A stretch of DNA of 64,000 nucleotides from Chromera velia (lineage: Eukaryota > Sar > Chromeraceae). Of this stretch, positions 1 to 10,854 are shown piece after piece. A program made the translations under genes and the position numbers. A model generated the notes under the pieces. The model saw only the letters and a list, made by a program, of their open reading frames with translations. It had not been told where the DNA came from and did no database searches. How positions within the stretch are numbered: position 1 is the stretch's first letter; each line of letters opens with the position of its first letter. Where the stretch lies: positions 17,039 through 81,038 of the forward strand of contig JAHBMJ010001350.1 in assembly GCA_018398765.1 (NCBI GenBank), in the 5' to 3' direction.

Positions 1-384
1 TAGCATTCTTTAGCCAGTACTGAATGTTCTTTAGCACCTCTAGCTACCTTGGAGTATAAGTTAAGCGGCTGAGTAGCCCTTAACAAGGACATTCTACCCA
101 TGCAAACTGCCGCATTATCACTGCTTAATATCATTATGACGCGTTATGATATTATTATCAGCTTTATTATTATCACGGTCATCATTACGTCTAGCTCATC
201 ATAGCTTACCTCATGGGCCACCCAAAAATGAGGGTCTATATTCCAATGTATGGTGAATGACAAAACCCTTGATCACGTATGGTAAATGAATTATGAATAA
301 ATCAGATATATAGATATATTAAATTATATTATAATTAGATTATAATTTATGAAGAGAGAGACGGGATAGAAGTTAGGAATAGAA
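1..384. other. AT-rich intergenic sequence, no gene seen
   Basis: I see no coding region, RNA gene or recognisable element here. The stretch is AT-rich, with ATT/ATC-rich low complexity around 118-210 and TATA-rich runs around 300-350. It leads into the first copy of the diverged dispersed repeat. Confidence 0.5.
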
Positions 385-680
385 AAAGGTGGGCAACTTG
401 GCTTCCCCCAGTCAATGGCATCTTTTAATCTTACAGACGCACTAGCTATTAAAGCAAATCTTTTTTCATAGCTCAAAACATTGTCAAGCCTTTTTTAAGC
501 TACTGAAGGTCATATAATATGACTCATATTTGTCATGTCTTTGCGTGTGTTTTCTCCTTTGGAAAGGGGCTGCCAACTCAGTGCCGTGCTTATCTTTTTC
601 CAAACGTTGGAAGCTTTGAAGGCTAGGCCACTAGTCTAAGTAGACGACGATGGTGTATGATTTGGATACATTTGGATGAT
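385..680 (+). repeat. Diverged dispersed repeat, copy 1
   Basis: This segment matches about 2545-2795 in the same orientation. Shared landmarks in the same order are TCTTTTAAT, CTTTTTTCATAG, GAGCC/AAGCC followed by TTTTTT, a TCATGTCTTTGCGT block, TTTCTCCTTT, GGGCTGCC, and AACGTTGGAAGC ending in AAGGCTA. The copies are clearly diverged. I do not recognise a family and see no conserved reading frame. Confidence 0.55.
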
Positions 681-831
681 GATGATAATAACTCAGAGAT
701 TATACATATAATATTATATTATGTGCATGTGTGTATACACATATGTACTTATCTTGTTCGATCGAACTTTTAAGGCTTGAAAGACACAATGGTCAGGAAG
801 ACTAGGCTAAATGAAAATAGGCAAGCGGCCT

Positions 832-908
832 AGTATTTATGTTATAGTGGTTAAGACGCAGGACTAATAATCAGAAGGTCTCGGGTTCAATCCCCGGTCA
901 CCTCTCTT
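832..908 (+). pseudogene. Degenerate tRNA-like sequence (tRNA-Ile-like)
   Basis: A T-arm with a pairable stem (TCGGG/CCCGG around TTCAATC) and the B-box-like GGTTCAATCC lies at about 880-897. It is preceded by a D-arm-like stretch (GTTATAGTGGTTAAGAC at 841-857) and a CTAATAA loop that would give anticodon AAT. The acceptor stem does not pair: the bases before the D arm do not complement TCACCTC. The anticodon stem pairs in only two positions. I read it as a decayed tRNA gene or the head of a tRNA-derived SINE, not a functional tRNA. Confidence 0.4.
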
Positions 909-1179
909 TTTTCCGATAGATAAAAAGTGTCAAAGCTACAAAATCATGTGCTATAGCTATGCCAAAACAACAATGATGGCCTGTATCACAAAATGATAGC
1001 CTGCAGCATAAACCGAAAGACTATCAGAAGACTCAGAAAATTGTAAGTCTTCCACAAATTAAAGCCCAAACTTCTCCAGAGATGGACCAACTAAAAAGTG
1101 GTACTTGGATTGTCATATAGATTATCATTAAGAACTTCCTTGAAAACGAACCTTTGAGCAAAAATAACCTTCTACCTCT

Positions 1180-1551
1180 TAAGTAGTTTCTAATTGGCAA
1201 GTAGTTTCTAACAAAGACCTACTGACTAGTCACTCTCGGAAGTAGTTTCCCACCTCTACACATAACAACCTCTAAGAAGACAATCTAAGAAGTTTAGACG
1301 TCCGTTGTCTCCAATAAGGACTTCTAACCTCCTGTTCCTCTTCTGGAAGGCTTTATATCTCCATAACAAGTAGTTTCCAAAAGATTCTCTTATAAGTAGT
1401 TTCCGTTGGAAACTACTTCTGACCATCGAGCTCTTACAAGTAGTTTCCTTTGGAAACTACTTCTAACTATTGACCTCTGACAAGTAGTTTCCTTTGGAAA
1501 CTACTTCTAGACTAAAGACCTCTGTACAAGTCGTTTCCTTGGAAACGACTT
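1180..1551. repeat. Array of palindromic repeats with lone half-sites
   Basis: Four near-perfect inverted repeats lie at 1394-1418, 1438-1462, 1482-1506 and 1528-1551, spaced 44, 44 and 46 bp. The first three have arms AAGTAGTTTCC and GGAAACTACTT. The fourth has arms AAGTCGTTTCC and GGAAACGACTT, so both arms changed in step. Four unpaired half-sites precede the array, at about 1181, 1199, 1240 and 1368. The spacers share a GACCTCT-like word. No reading frame runs through it and no function is known to me. Confidence 0.9.
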
Positions 1552-1665
1552 CGGCAACAAAAACTTGAAAGGACCCTAATCAAGGATCTCTACGACACTG
1601 TCTGAACACTAACTAAAGACTGAAGAGTGGTCTAAGGCTAAGTTGTCTGAGTTTTAAATATATAT

Positions 1666-2022
1666 AAATGAATAAATGAAGTTGGCTTTGCTAGAGTGGA
1701 GCCGTACTCCCAGTAGCCCATGTTCATGCATACCAGAGATCGTTAATCACTCAACTCTAGAGATAAGGCTAAGCGCGAGATCCCCTGGAGTGCTCGTTTG
1801 GTGAGCTCACGAGCAGCATGCGCGTTGGAGGTGGCAATAGAAGACTCGAACAGAAGAAGAAAAGGTCACGTTCACATAGAAACAGGCGTGCACAGTGAGT
1901 AACAAAGATTGCAAACGGCTCTGCATGCTTCATACGGATCGACTTGTAAAGCTAAAAGCAGCATCTTCCTCGTTTCTGTTTCGGCTGCATCCGATCCCTC
2001 AATTCCTTCTCTCTGAATCCTT
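1666..2022 (-). mobile_element. 5'-truncated LINE fragment (3' end)
   Basis: This matches the 3' end of the LINE at 57103-57410, in the same orientation. It covers the last ~90 codons of ORF2 and the short 3' UTR, and ends (minus strand) in a TTCATT-type tail. Relative to that copy it carries an insertion of about 35 nt near 1850-1885. Homology stops abruptly at about 2022, as expected for 5' truncation during target-primed reverse transcription. It is dead. Confidence 0.85.
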
Positions 2023-2544
2023 CTGACGTACTATCTAGCCAATCGAGCTAGAAGTACATCAGAATAATCTTTATTTACCTTAAAAAATATAGACTCATAT
2101 AAAATATTATTTTATGAAACTAGCTATTGTTATAAAAGAGCGTTATATATTAGTAAACGCCAGCCTTCCAGGTTTTCCCTTTCCTTCAATCTTAACTAGA
2201 TAAGCTACGCTCACAACGGCAGCCAGTTTTTGAGAAGGCAGTGCTGTGTAGAAGAAGAAAATCGAAAATCCCCCTGGAGACGGCAAAAATCTGGGAGGAT
2301 AACTCGAGAGGGCCCTCAGGCGCCCTCAGGAGGGTTTTCCACCTAGGTCAAGACAACAAGTATACGACATACATGACAAACACCCCAATCAATCAAAAGT
2401 TATACATATATATATGTATTAGTACATGTGCGCATGCCATGGATCGAGCACTTTTGGACGACTGTGATCAGTATGATGTATTACTGTGATGGCATGGGTT
2501 TCCTAGTATACGAGTAGCAATTGGAGGAAAAAGAAAAGAAAAAA
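2023..2544. other. Intergenic sequence, no gene seen
   Basis: AT-rich unique-looking sequence with a purine-rich run at about 2524-2560. A short open frame at 2241-2489 has no recognisable domain and no splice context, and I do not call it a gene. Confidence 0.4.
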
Positions 2545-2795
2545 AGAAAAAGAGAGAGATCAGATAGAAGAAGACGGACAGCCACCTTTTAATTTTACAT
2601 ACTGGTTTTTAAAGCCGACCCTTTTTCATAGTTTAGGACAAACCCGAGCCTTTTTTGAATTGCTGGGGATCATTTATCATGTCTTTGCGTCTGCTTTCTC
2701 CTTTAGAGGAGGGCTGCCGAGCTTGTTTCTAGCTTGCCGAACGTTGGAAGCGTCAAAGGCTAAACCTGGTAAACCAGTAATCTAGGCAGACTAAC
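2545..2795 (+). repeat. Diverged dispersed repeat, copy 2
   Basis: This is the second copy of the repeat at about 385-680, in direct orientation. Shared blocks include CTTTTTTGAA/AAGC, ATCATGTCTTTGCGT, TTTCTCCTTT, GGGCTGCC and AACGTTGGAAGC. The downstream side of both copies is rich in GATGATGATAA-type sequence, so the repeated unit may extend a little beyond the limits given. Confidence 0.55.
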
Positions 2796-2801
2796 ACGAT
2801 C

Positions 2802-3068
2802 ATGATGACGATTATGACGTATAATCTAGCGTATAATGATGATAATGATGCTAATGTCCATTTAGCTAATAATGGACGCTACACAACATTAATAATGATA
2901 GCTGAAAACCTAGCGGAAAACGATAATATTACTTGTCTTAATCATAGACTTAATGCTTTAACTGCAGCGCATCATGCTGCGCATGCTAATGTTGATTTGA
3001 CTGATCATAGTGGTTGTACAGCATTATATATATTTGTTGTAGCTGAAAAAAGTAACACTGCCTTTTAG
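2802..3068 (+). pseudogene. Possible decayed ankyrin-repeat fragment
   Basis: An 88-codon open frame reads like two degraded ankyrin repeats: an NGRYTTLIMIAENLAEND stretch followed by NVDLTDHSGCTALYIF, where the DHSGCTALY part matches the ankyrin G-x-TALH core. The repeat lengths and helix residues are poor, and I see no neighbouring exons or start context. This could be a relic of an ankyrin gene or chance. Low confidence. Confidence 0.25.
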
Positions 3069-3237
3069 AAAGATTATCATATCGATCTTCTTTCTATTGA
3101 ATAAATATTTTATTACAAAGCTCAACATCACAATGCACTCTTTGTCTTCTCTCTCTTCGATCCTCCCGGACCCCTGAGGCGGAGAGACCAACGCACAAAA
3201 CGAAGCTGGAGGGAGTATGATCCGAGTATCAGGGAGT

Positions 3238-6200
3238 CTAAACATCGGATGTCAGACTCCTGAATGAAATAATGTTTCGTTCTTTGAGTGCTTCCACCCA
3301 CTCCTGCAATGCATCCTCTCCGAGTCCCCCGTTCTCTGCAAACTTAATTATAGATCCGCTTGCGAGAACACCTTGTTTGACAGCTCTTGTTAGACCCTTG
3401 ACGGCCTCGTTTGTCAGATGACACTCTTCCAAAACGATAATATGGAGTGCCCCTAACTTTCCGGACAAAAGAGCTTGTCCCAACGCAGCTCCACCCTCTC
3501 CTGCTCTAGTCCCCCTGACATTCAGGCGATGAAGACGAGGCAGACCTTCATTACTCTCAACCACCGCATTCATCAGCATTTCCATCTCTTCTTTTCCAAC
3601 TCCCAAACTGGACACTAACGCTAGTTTTCGAAGCCCACTCAGATTCCCCATACCCACCGCCAGTGAAATCAACGCAATGTCTGCAGTAGTCAAAGGAAGA
3701 AAACCTACGCTGAGGTCAATCAATTGGGGCAGCCTCACAGTGCTAAGAGCTGTGAAGAAGGCGGTTTTCCCAATGCTGAGATCCTCTGTGGTGTTCTCCC
3801 ACTCGTCGACACCGCATCCCGTCACTTCCAACTGCCGTAGAGATGCCAAACGCTCCTTCCCCATCGCCTCTCCCAACAACTTCACACCCTCATCCATCTC
3901 CCTTGCCTCCTCCCACAACAAAAACAAATCCAGGTTTTCAAAGGAAGGCCCCCCTTCACTGTCAATCATGGCTCTGAAAAACGAAGCAATGCTCACTTCA
4001 TCGTCCCTAATCGACAACCCCACGGTGCGCAGGGAGGGGTACTTGCCTGCAGCCAGCTCGCAAAACGAATTTTCCCTGTCAAGGGACTCCGAGCTGATGT
4101 CTAGAGAGACATGGAGATGGGGAGGGCACTCTTGTGTACGCAGGGCTGCAAGGAAAGCCCTCAATCCCTTCCTCTGTGTCTCCCATGTGCGTCGATTGTA
4201 AAGTACGGCTTCGTTGACAGCAGATGGGCCTTCCAATTCTGCTGTAGTCAAGGCACACAGGTTCAGATCCCTCAAAGAAGGGACTGCGTCTGCCTGGAGG
4301 GCCTTCCCTAGAGGGCCCAGACAGCGACCCTTCCAGGGATTTCCTCCCAAGTCCAACGTCACAAGGACCGGAAGTCCACCGAGGTGCAATGCAGTGGCTA
4401 TACGCTTGATCTCCCCATCCAGCAGCCCGCAGTCACGCAGAACGAGCGCACAGAGACGCGGCAGCGAGCTGACATTCAACACAGAATACAGCTGCTTCCC
4501 AATTCCCCCCCCGTCTTCGTCTTCACTATCCCCCTCATCACTCCACCCCTCCTCTGAATCGGATTCACTATCTGACTCTTCCTCCAACCCTTTCTCCGAC
4601 CCTTCCTCCGACTCTTCCTCCGACCCTTCCTCCGACTCTTTCTCCGAGCCTTCCTCCGACTCATCATCCCCCCCTTCTCCTTCCGCTTTCTCTGCAATGT
4701 GATTGTCTTTCAAAACAAGGACGGTCAGGAAAGAGAGGCTACCCGCCCCCACTGCCCCTGCTAACTCCCCCACACCCTCTGCCCCCATGTTGTTCCCCCC
4801 CAAGTCCAGCACCTGCAGAGAGGGCGTCTTCCCTTCCTTCAAAGGCGCGCTCAACGCTTTCACCCCTTCTGTTTTGGCGCCAATCTGGCTAAGTTTGAGA
4901 GTCTGCAGGGGAAGTGCCCGCTCGGAAGCGGACAGTCCCCCCGCCAGCGTCGCCACTCCAGAGGGGCCCAGAGGGTTGTCGCTGACGTCCAGGTTTCGGA
5001 GTTTCGAGAGAGAGCCCTCACCAAAGGCGGCCCTGAGGGCTTCCATACTCAACAAGCGGAGGCGGTTGTCTGCACGCGTTCATGCATGCCCAAAATTAAT
5101 TAAGAGATCTGAGAATGATTACGCGAAGGGGACAGAAATCAATCAGGAGGAAGGCTAGGGAGGAAGGACGCCACGGACCATGAAAGAAACAAGGCAATGG
5201 AGACTGGATGAGTGAGAACGCTCAATGACATGAACGAGGAGCTCAGCAAGGGCTGCTTTCAAAAACGATGGAGCAATCGATCATCACCGCAAAGAAGACA
5301 AAATAAATCGGTCGACTAACCGCTCAAATCCAGATCTTCGAGGGAGGGTGGAAGATGGTGAAGAAGGCTACCACCAACAGAGTCACTCAAGTCACATTCT
5401 GCGCAAAGAAGGTGCAAAGAACGGAAAAGGAGATACGTGGGAAGGCTGCTACTGCGACCAGGGCATCTGTCCGCATCTGTGAGAAGAGACGCCTTCTGGT
5501 GATGTGGGAAGGAGGAAAGAAGTCTGGACGGAAGGTGGAAAGAGGTCTGGACACAAATCGGAAAGAGGTCCGAACAGAGAATGGAAAGAGGACTGGAAAC
5601 AAGATGGAAAGTGGTCTTAATAGGAAATGGAAACAGAGTCCTTCGCAAAAAATTTGGAGAAAAAAAAAATTCTCTCTCACATTTATGTCCACAACATGCC
5701 ACATACTTCACGGGCCGTGAAAATTCTTCCCCCCCTCTCCGTGCCTGTCCATTGGTTTGCTGCGTTTGTCCGCAAGGCATAGCATCACGTCATAATGGAC
5801 CGAAAAATCCTCGGCGACTGACTGGAGAGGTTGAGAGTCGTCAGACGCCGGAAGGACCGCACCCCTCCTGTCCCCCCTGCTTTAAGCTGCTGGAGGAAGT
5901 CGAGGAGCACTGGCAGCAAGGCCTGCTGGCACACATGAGGACCTGCAGAGAGGCAGTACGTGCAGGGGGATCTGTGCGCACCGACGTATGCAGGCTCTGT
6001 ATTATCACATGTTCCTGTCAGCTCCTCCCCCCTGTTGTTGTCGCTTTCTTCATTCATTCGGTATCTCATTTTTCCCGCTTGGTGCTCAGGTGTTTCCCAG
6101 GGCACATGTATCTCTGACACTTGCTGCCTGCAAAAGAGGTCGACTCTCCAACCTTCATTGTGAATTTTCATATATGGTACCACCACTGACCGCATCTGAG

Positions 6201-6546
6201 CGTCTCCACAACACCAGGCCCCGACGGAAGGGAGGTCAGAAGGAGCTTCAGCTTGGATGCACTCAGAGAGAAGTCTGAAAGGTCAAGGCTCTCAAAGGGC
6301 AACTTGATACGTTCCTGCATCAAGGCCGCAAGAACGCCACACAACAAACATAAACACACACGCACCCACACAAAATGCATCAGGCAATCTCGCAGAAGCT
6401 CTTCTTTGACTGCGGAAAAAAAAAATCATACGCAATGAGATACAGACACAGACCACGCAGCCCTCTCCAACTGACCTTCTTGATGAATGCAGGAGGAGCC
6501 ACGCCAAGCCATAACTGCTCTTCTTCGAAGCCAGCTCTGATATTGC
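3238..6546 (-). CDS. Leucine-rich-repeat protein (RNI-like), 5' end open
   Basis: A multi-exon LRR protein of unknown specific role, probably a protein-interaction scaffold. Exons resolved by hand are 6546..6476, 6314..6191, 5942..5823, 5398..5321 and 5069..3238, and all junctions are phase-consistent. Joining 5398..5321 to 5069 restores the LRR word LEDLDLSDNRLRLLSMEAL, and joining 5942..5823 to 5398 gives LTTLNLSKCDLSDS. Repeats follow the long ribonuclease-inhibitor type (L-x-x-L-x-L-x-x-N/C, 28-30 residues). The last exon (about 610 codons) carries most repeats, ends in TAG, and contains an acidic Glu/Ser/Asp-rich insert encoded at about 4500-4690. Donors are GTCAGT or GTTAGT. I cannot place the start codon, and the upstream exon may belong to the UPF2-like gene. 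No kinase, NACHT or membrane segment is visible. Confidence 0.85.
4500..4692 (-). repeat. Short tandem repeat encoding acidic insert in LRR gene
   Basis: Imperfect 15-bp-type repeats (TCCGACTCTTCCTCC and variants on the plus strand) encode an acidic tract of about 55 residues made of SEEGSEKE-like units followed by SDSESDSEE. The tract sits inside the LRR array, between two otherwise regular repeats, so it would form a disordered loop or spacer. Such arrays expand and contract easily. Confidence 0.8.
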
Positions 6547-7401
6547 CTGCAGCAGGTGCAACTAGAGAGCATGGTTGAAGCCGTCATGCAGCTTACCAGG
6601 ATGTCTTGACCATCAGTTGGAAGGGAGGGGGGGATCCAACAAGGAACAATTCACTTCTTTCGCGAGTACGTCGATCTTTCTTCTTCCTTCTTAATTCGAT
6701 CGATCCGTAGCCATCGAGCCAGTCGAATGGCAGCCAGCCAGGCAGATCTGACTGGACGATTCATACATAGTGGTGTCCCATCCTTCTCCCAGCACAAATT
6801 CGACGCTTCTAAGACATCGGGGGCTTCCTCTTTTTAGAGTCAGCGACCTATCAACCCGCAGTGGCCATCAACAACTTGAAGCAGGAACTCGATCTGCGAA
6901 GAGAAAGGCTAGACGGGACGGAGAGAAACCCACCGCTGCAGTCGGAAAAGCGTGGCCAGAGAGGACACACAGCTCGTTGTCTTTTCTCTCGCCGGGGTGG
7001 TGTCCGACGCAGTTTGCTTGCCCCTCAGCTGCAATCGATGTGGAGAAAAACAGAGACGGGAAAAATTTCACGACAAACAAAGCGGAGAGGCGACATGCAG
7101 AGACGATGTCGAGGGTGGCAGACGACTGACCCGGAGTGGAATTCGGTTCGGTGGGGGCTGGGTGTGACATGGTTCAGGCGGAGCCAATTAAAGAGGACCA
7201 GAGAAAAAGTCGCACAATTGATACCTACCTGTCCAGCTGTGCATTGGTTGCGTGTGAAGTTTGGCTTTCCTCTTTTTTGTTCTCTTCTCTACTTGACTAA
7301 TGACTTCGTCTCTGTCTGCCACTTTTTCGTTTGTGTGCCTGCAGAGACATAGTGACTGCCCGACAAGCTGAGAGGCCGACGGACGGACCTGCAGCATCGA
7401 C
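6547..7401 (-). other. Unresolved junction between UPF2-like and LRR exons
   Basis: This holds either one intron, or the 3' end of the UPF2-like gene plus the 5' end of the LRR gene. Reading on from exon 7493..7402 without splicing reaches a TAG at 7291..7289. Splicing at GATG|GTCGAT instead joins in phase to the LRR exon at 6546. Possible small exons exist, such as a stretch after a TTGCAG near 7035, but none carries a recognisable motif. No start codon for the LRR protein stands out. Confidence 0.4.
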
Positions 7402-8230
7402 CATCCTGGGCATCTATCTCCTCACACACGAGGTCAGCAATGAAGGCGAACTGCGTTTGCACCCGCTGGTGGGCGTTGCGGAGCTCCTGGTACCTGCAAT
7501 CGGTGTTCTTTCGCGCAAACAGGAGCTCTAAGAAATGCTATGAAAAGAGAGACAGCAACTTTCTGCTTGCCCATCCCTCTAGAGCTTGGTGCTTCTTTTC
7601 TGCCTGACCCTCACCTAGACAACAGCAGCCCGATCGCCACCAACAAAGAAGAAGCCAGCAAGGCATGTGATGGAACAACAGTCAGCAGCAGACTTCAAAA
7701 AAAAAAAAGAAAATTAAGCATTCGCTTCCACTGCAAGAAACACAGAAGCCATTGCAAAAAAACGTTTTTCTTTCACTCACTGCCTCCCTCTCTGCTGACC
7801 TCGACATGGCTTCTGGTTCCACGACGCCCCTCTCGACTCGCGCCGTGTGGTTTCTCTGCTCCTGGTCTGTCATCTGAGAGAGAGGACAGAGAGAGGGAGG
7901 GGGGGTAGAGGCAGGCGCGTAGGTGACGAAGGCGAGGGCAGGAGGGAGAATGGAACTTCACGCTTGACAGAAGAGAAAACACATCCAGGGACGCCCATAC
8001 ATACATGCAATATTTGTGTGTTGAGATGAAGGAAGGAAGGAGACGCTTGATTGATTGATTGAGGAGAGCTGGGGGGGTTGGGGGGAGACAGAGGCCCTGT
8101 CTCTCCTTCATTCATTCATTCATTCAACCTGTTTTTTTCGTCTGTCTGCCTACCTGCCAGTGCGCCCTCTCAAGAATTCTTCTCCCGCATGTGCGAACGA
8201 ACCCTTTCACCTGCACGCACAGAGATGGAC

Positions 8231-8268
<38 letters not shown>

Positions 8269-9362
8269 CGCGCGCGCAGAGAGAGAGAGGGAGGGAGGCA
8301 GGGAGGGAGACACGCTGTCCTCCCTTCTGACACCAACACAAGAATTCAACGCTCTTTCATTTCGCTCCTGTTTCATTTCTTTTCTTTTCAGCCCTCTTTC
8401 CTCGACGGATTCCTTCTGGGTGTGAGGGGGGATCGAGGAAACGAAAACGAAAACGCCTGGAAAAACAGAAGCACGGAAACAGCATGAAACATCGTCACTC
8501 TGTGGACTGAAGTTCCCGGTCAGAAGTGAAAACAAATGGACATGCAGTCTCTATTTCTCCCACATACAGAAGAAGCTGCTTGCCAAAAACAGCAAAACTA
8601 TTGACCAGTGCGTTCATCTTCTCTCCTGCAGTTTTTTCTGCCACGGCGATCCTCTTGTCGCTCCCTTCTTCGGCTTCCTTTCCTTCTGCCTCCTCCCCTT
8701 CCCCCTTGGGGGTTTTGCTTTGCCGCTTCAATTCCGCTTCCGTCTTTGGCACTGTGCGGAGAAGCGCCGTGCCCATCTTCCTGCACGCACACAGATAGCG
8801 AACAAAAGAAAAGGGATGTATTTGAGAGGGGGGGGAGAAGAGACGGGAAGGAAAAAATGAAAGTGGGGACATCGGCAGGCAGTCAAAGATCATTCCTCCT
8901 TTTCCCATCCTATCTGTGCGTGTGTCCGTCGGGTGTGTGTGTGGGTGGGTGGGGGAGAAGAGAGACAAAGAGAAGAAGACTGATCGATTGGCTGCTGACT
9001 TGAGGACAAATTCGAGGCACGCCAGGTGTGCTTGGAGTATGTCCTCCGAAGGTTGTTCGGGCCCTGTCCGTGCTTCTCCTTGTCCTGCTGCGCGTCTGGA
9101 AATGCTGCTGTTGCCTGCAATCATTGCAAGGGGGGTGGCGGAAAGAGAAGAGAGGGAATAGGCAACAAGCCATTTGGGATCCTCTAGCTTTGCACTTGCG
9201 CTAGTCTCTCCTTTTTTGTTTGAATAGTCGACCAATCAAGAATACAAAAAAGTGTCAGAAAAAGAATGAGTGAAAGAGAGGGAGAAAGACAGACAGACAG
9301 ACAGAAAGCAAGCAAGCAAGCAAGTTAGCAAGCAAGAAAGAAAGAAAGAAAAGAAAGAAAAA

Positions 9363-9394
<32 letters not shown>

Positions 9395-9428
9395 AAAGAA
9401 AAGAAAAGAAAAGAAAAAAAAGAAAGAA

Positions 9429-9460
<32 letters not shown>

Positions 9461-9461
9461 A

Positions 9462-9492
<31 letters not shown>

Positions 9493-10568
9493 GAAAAGAA
9501 AGAAAGAAAAGAAAGAAAGAAACTTACAGAGGGTGCAGGAGGAGTGCAGAGAAGTTTGAGGATACTCCCGATAAGTTTTTCGTCTTCGAATACTCCCGTC
9601 AGATACAGTTCTCCTGCAATAAAAACAGACGGAAACAGCGAACAAAGGAGAATCAAAGATAGGGCACGTTCTGCCGATGTGTTTACGTCTAGGGTCTCTG
9701 GATGAAACGAAACAGTCGACCTTTTGATAAAGCAGAGAGAAACAAGCGAAAGAAACCAACAAGAAGGAACGTAGGGATTCATGCGGAGCATTTCTGGGCT
9801 CTCTGAGGCCTTCCTCTTCTGTTTGACCAAAGCATTGCCTTGCTGATCCGTGTTCCTCTTTGGCTTCTGCAAAGAAGAAAAAAAAGCGTCGTCTTTTTTT
9901 TTCAGCGTAGGTGATTTCTTTCTGTTTCCCCGTTCTTCTCCTCCCATCTCACCTGCCAGACGCGTTGCCAGTTTTCTTTTTGTGAGCAGCCCCGCCAGTT
10001 CATTCTGGTAGGCCACCGTCCACCCGGAGAGGACGGAGACGGCCCCCGACCCTGCAGAGGACGAGGAGGAACCAGAAGAAGAGGCCCCAGCCGGATCCGC
10101 TGCCAGACTCCCCTGTACTCCCTTTCCTGCTGCTTGAAATGCTTTGCCCAGGGCCTTCTGAAGAGCTGGAGCGAAGCCTTCGTACTGCTGGTGAAGAGCA
10201 CAGCACAGCTCCACAGCAAGTGGCAGGTCCTTCTGCTTGAAGTTGAGCTTCGAGACGGCATCTGCCAACTCCTCTAGGTACATTCCGACATTCAACTTCT
10301 TCACTTCCTCCAGAAGAATCTTACGCTCTGATTCTGCAATTTTCTTCAATCGGTTTTTGAAATTCGAAATCTTCTGAATTGACTTGTCGCGCTTTCCCTC
10401 CAACTGCCTTCCTCCCTCCAGTGCTGTCTTGTTAGCCTCCAGGAGACGGGCTCGTTCGGTGTCGTCTATCATCTCCTCCGCCTTCCTCTGCTCAACCTCC
10501 TCCTTCAGCTTCTTCAACTCCTCATCTGACATGGCAGGAGCAGAACCCTCGTCGGAGGAACCCCCCAT
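7402..10568 (-). CDS. UPF2: UPF2-like NMD factor, first MIF4G domain only
   Basis: UPF2 bridges UPF1 and UPF3 in nonsense-mediated decay in the cytoplasm. Exons resolved are 10568..9953 (ATG at 10568), 9866..9771, 9613..9528, about 9043..9000 (5' edge uncertain, could reach 9114), 8780..8564, 7873..7800 and 7493..7402. The first exon has a charged coiled N-terminus, then the UPF2-type MIF4G start, with words such as KDLPLAVELCCALHQQYEGF (family: AAVxICSLxHQRYxxF). Later exons give ELYLTGVFEDEKLIGSILK, ILQAHLACLEFVLK, and a segment with SRYQELRNAHQRVQTQFAFI, which matches the family's ..EELxxAYQKLLxNxxxLADLL. The second and third MIF4G domains and the UPF1-binding C-terminus are not visible downstream, where LRR exons begin. 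The gene may be a truncated paralogue, a fusion, or cut by rearrangement. Confidence 0.7.
8232..8266. repeat. (CA)n microsatellite
   Basis: A pure CA dinucleotide run inside an intron of the UPF2-like gene, followed by CGCGCG and a GA-rich stretch. No further signal is seen. Confidence 0.9.
9290..9520. repeat. (AAAG)n/(GAAA)n microsatellite in intron
   Basis: A purine-rich tract dominated by GAAA units, preceded by short (ACAG)n and (AAGC)n runs. It lies in the intron just after the UPF2-like exon ending at 9528, so on the coding strand it is a CTTT-rich tract starting within a few bases of the 5' splice site. Confidence 0.9.
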
Positions 10569-10854
10569 TTTCGAATCACCCAACTGACTGACTGGCCTCG
10601 TGTGTCACGTGCTAACTCGACTCGATCACTCTGGCTGCCGACAACCTCTCGCACGATCTCTAAAACAGAAAAGAAAAATGAATGTTGTTGCCAAAGGCAC
10701 TATAAGTGTACCGTCTCACTTCATACCATTCGCAGCTGCCAATAGACGAATATAGACGAATTATAGACGAGGATGGCTCGCTCGAGCTGTCAGACTCGCA
10801 CAAAATCTTGTGGCCCCGGAAAGCGAAGCGGGCCGGCCGCGGGGCCGCGGGCCC
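10569..10854. other. Upstream region of UPF2-like gene
   Basis: The 5' leader and promoter of the minus-strand UPF2-like gene should lie here. I see no unambiguous TATA box or motif. A short tandem of ATAGACGA occurs at about 10742-10770. The GC-rich repeat complex starts at about 10840. Confidence 0.4.

Noticed and set aside
832-908. A functional tRNA-Ile gene
   Set aside because: The acceptor stem does not pair and the anticodon stem is mostly unpaired; only the D and T arms hold.
1180-1551. A CRISPR array
   Set aside because: The repeats are palindromes at a fixed 44-46-bp period with related ~20-bp spacers, in eukaryotic DNA, with no cas genes.
3677-5158. Plus-strand open frames of 150-175 codons opposite the LRR exon
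   Set aside because: They are antisense shadows of the GC-rich LRR coding exon; the repeat periodicity and conserved words belong to the minus strand.
9255-9662. Lys/Glu- or Phe/Ser-rich proteins over the GAAA repeat
   Set aside because: They are translations of a microsatellite within an intron of the UPF2-like gene.
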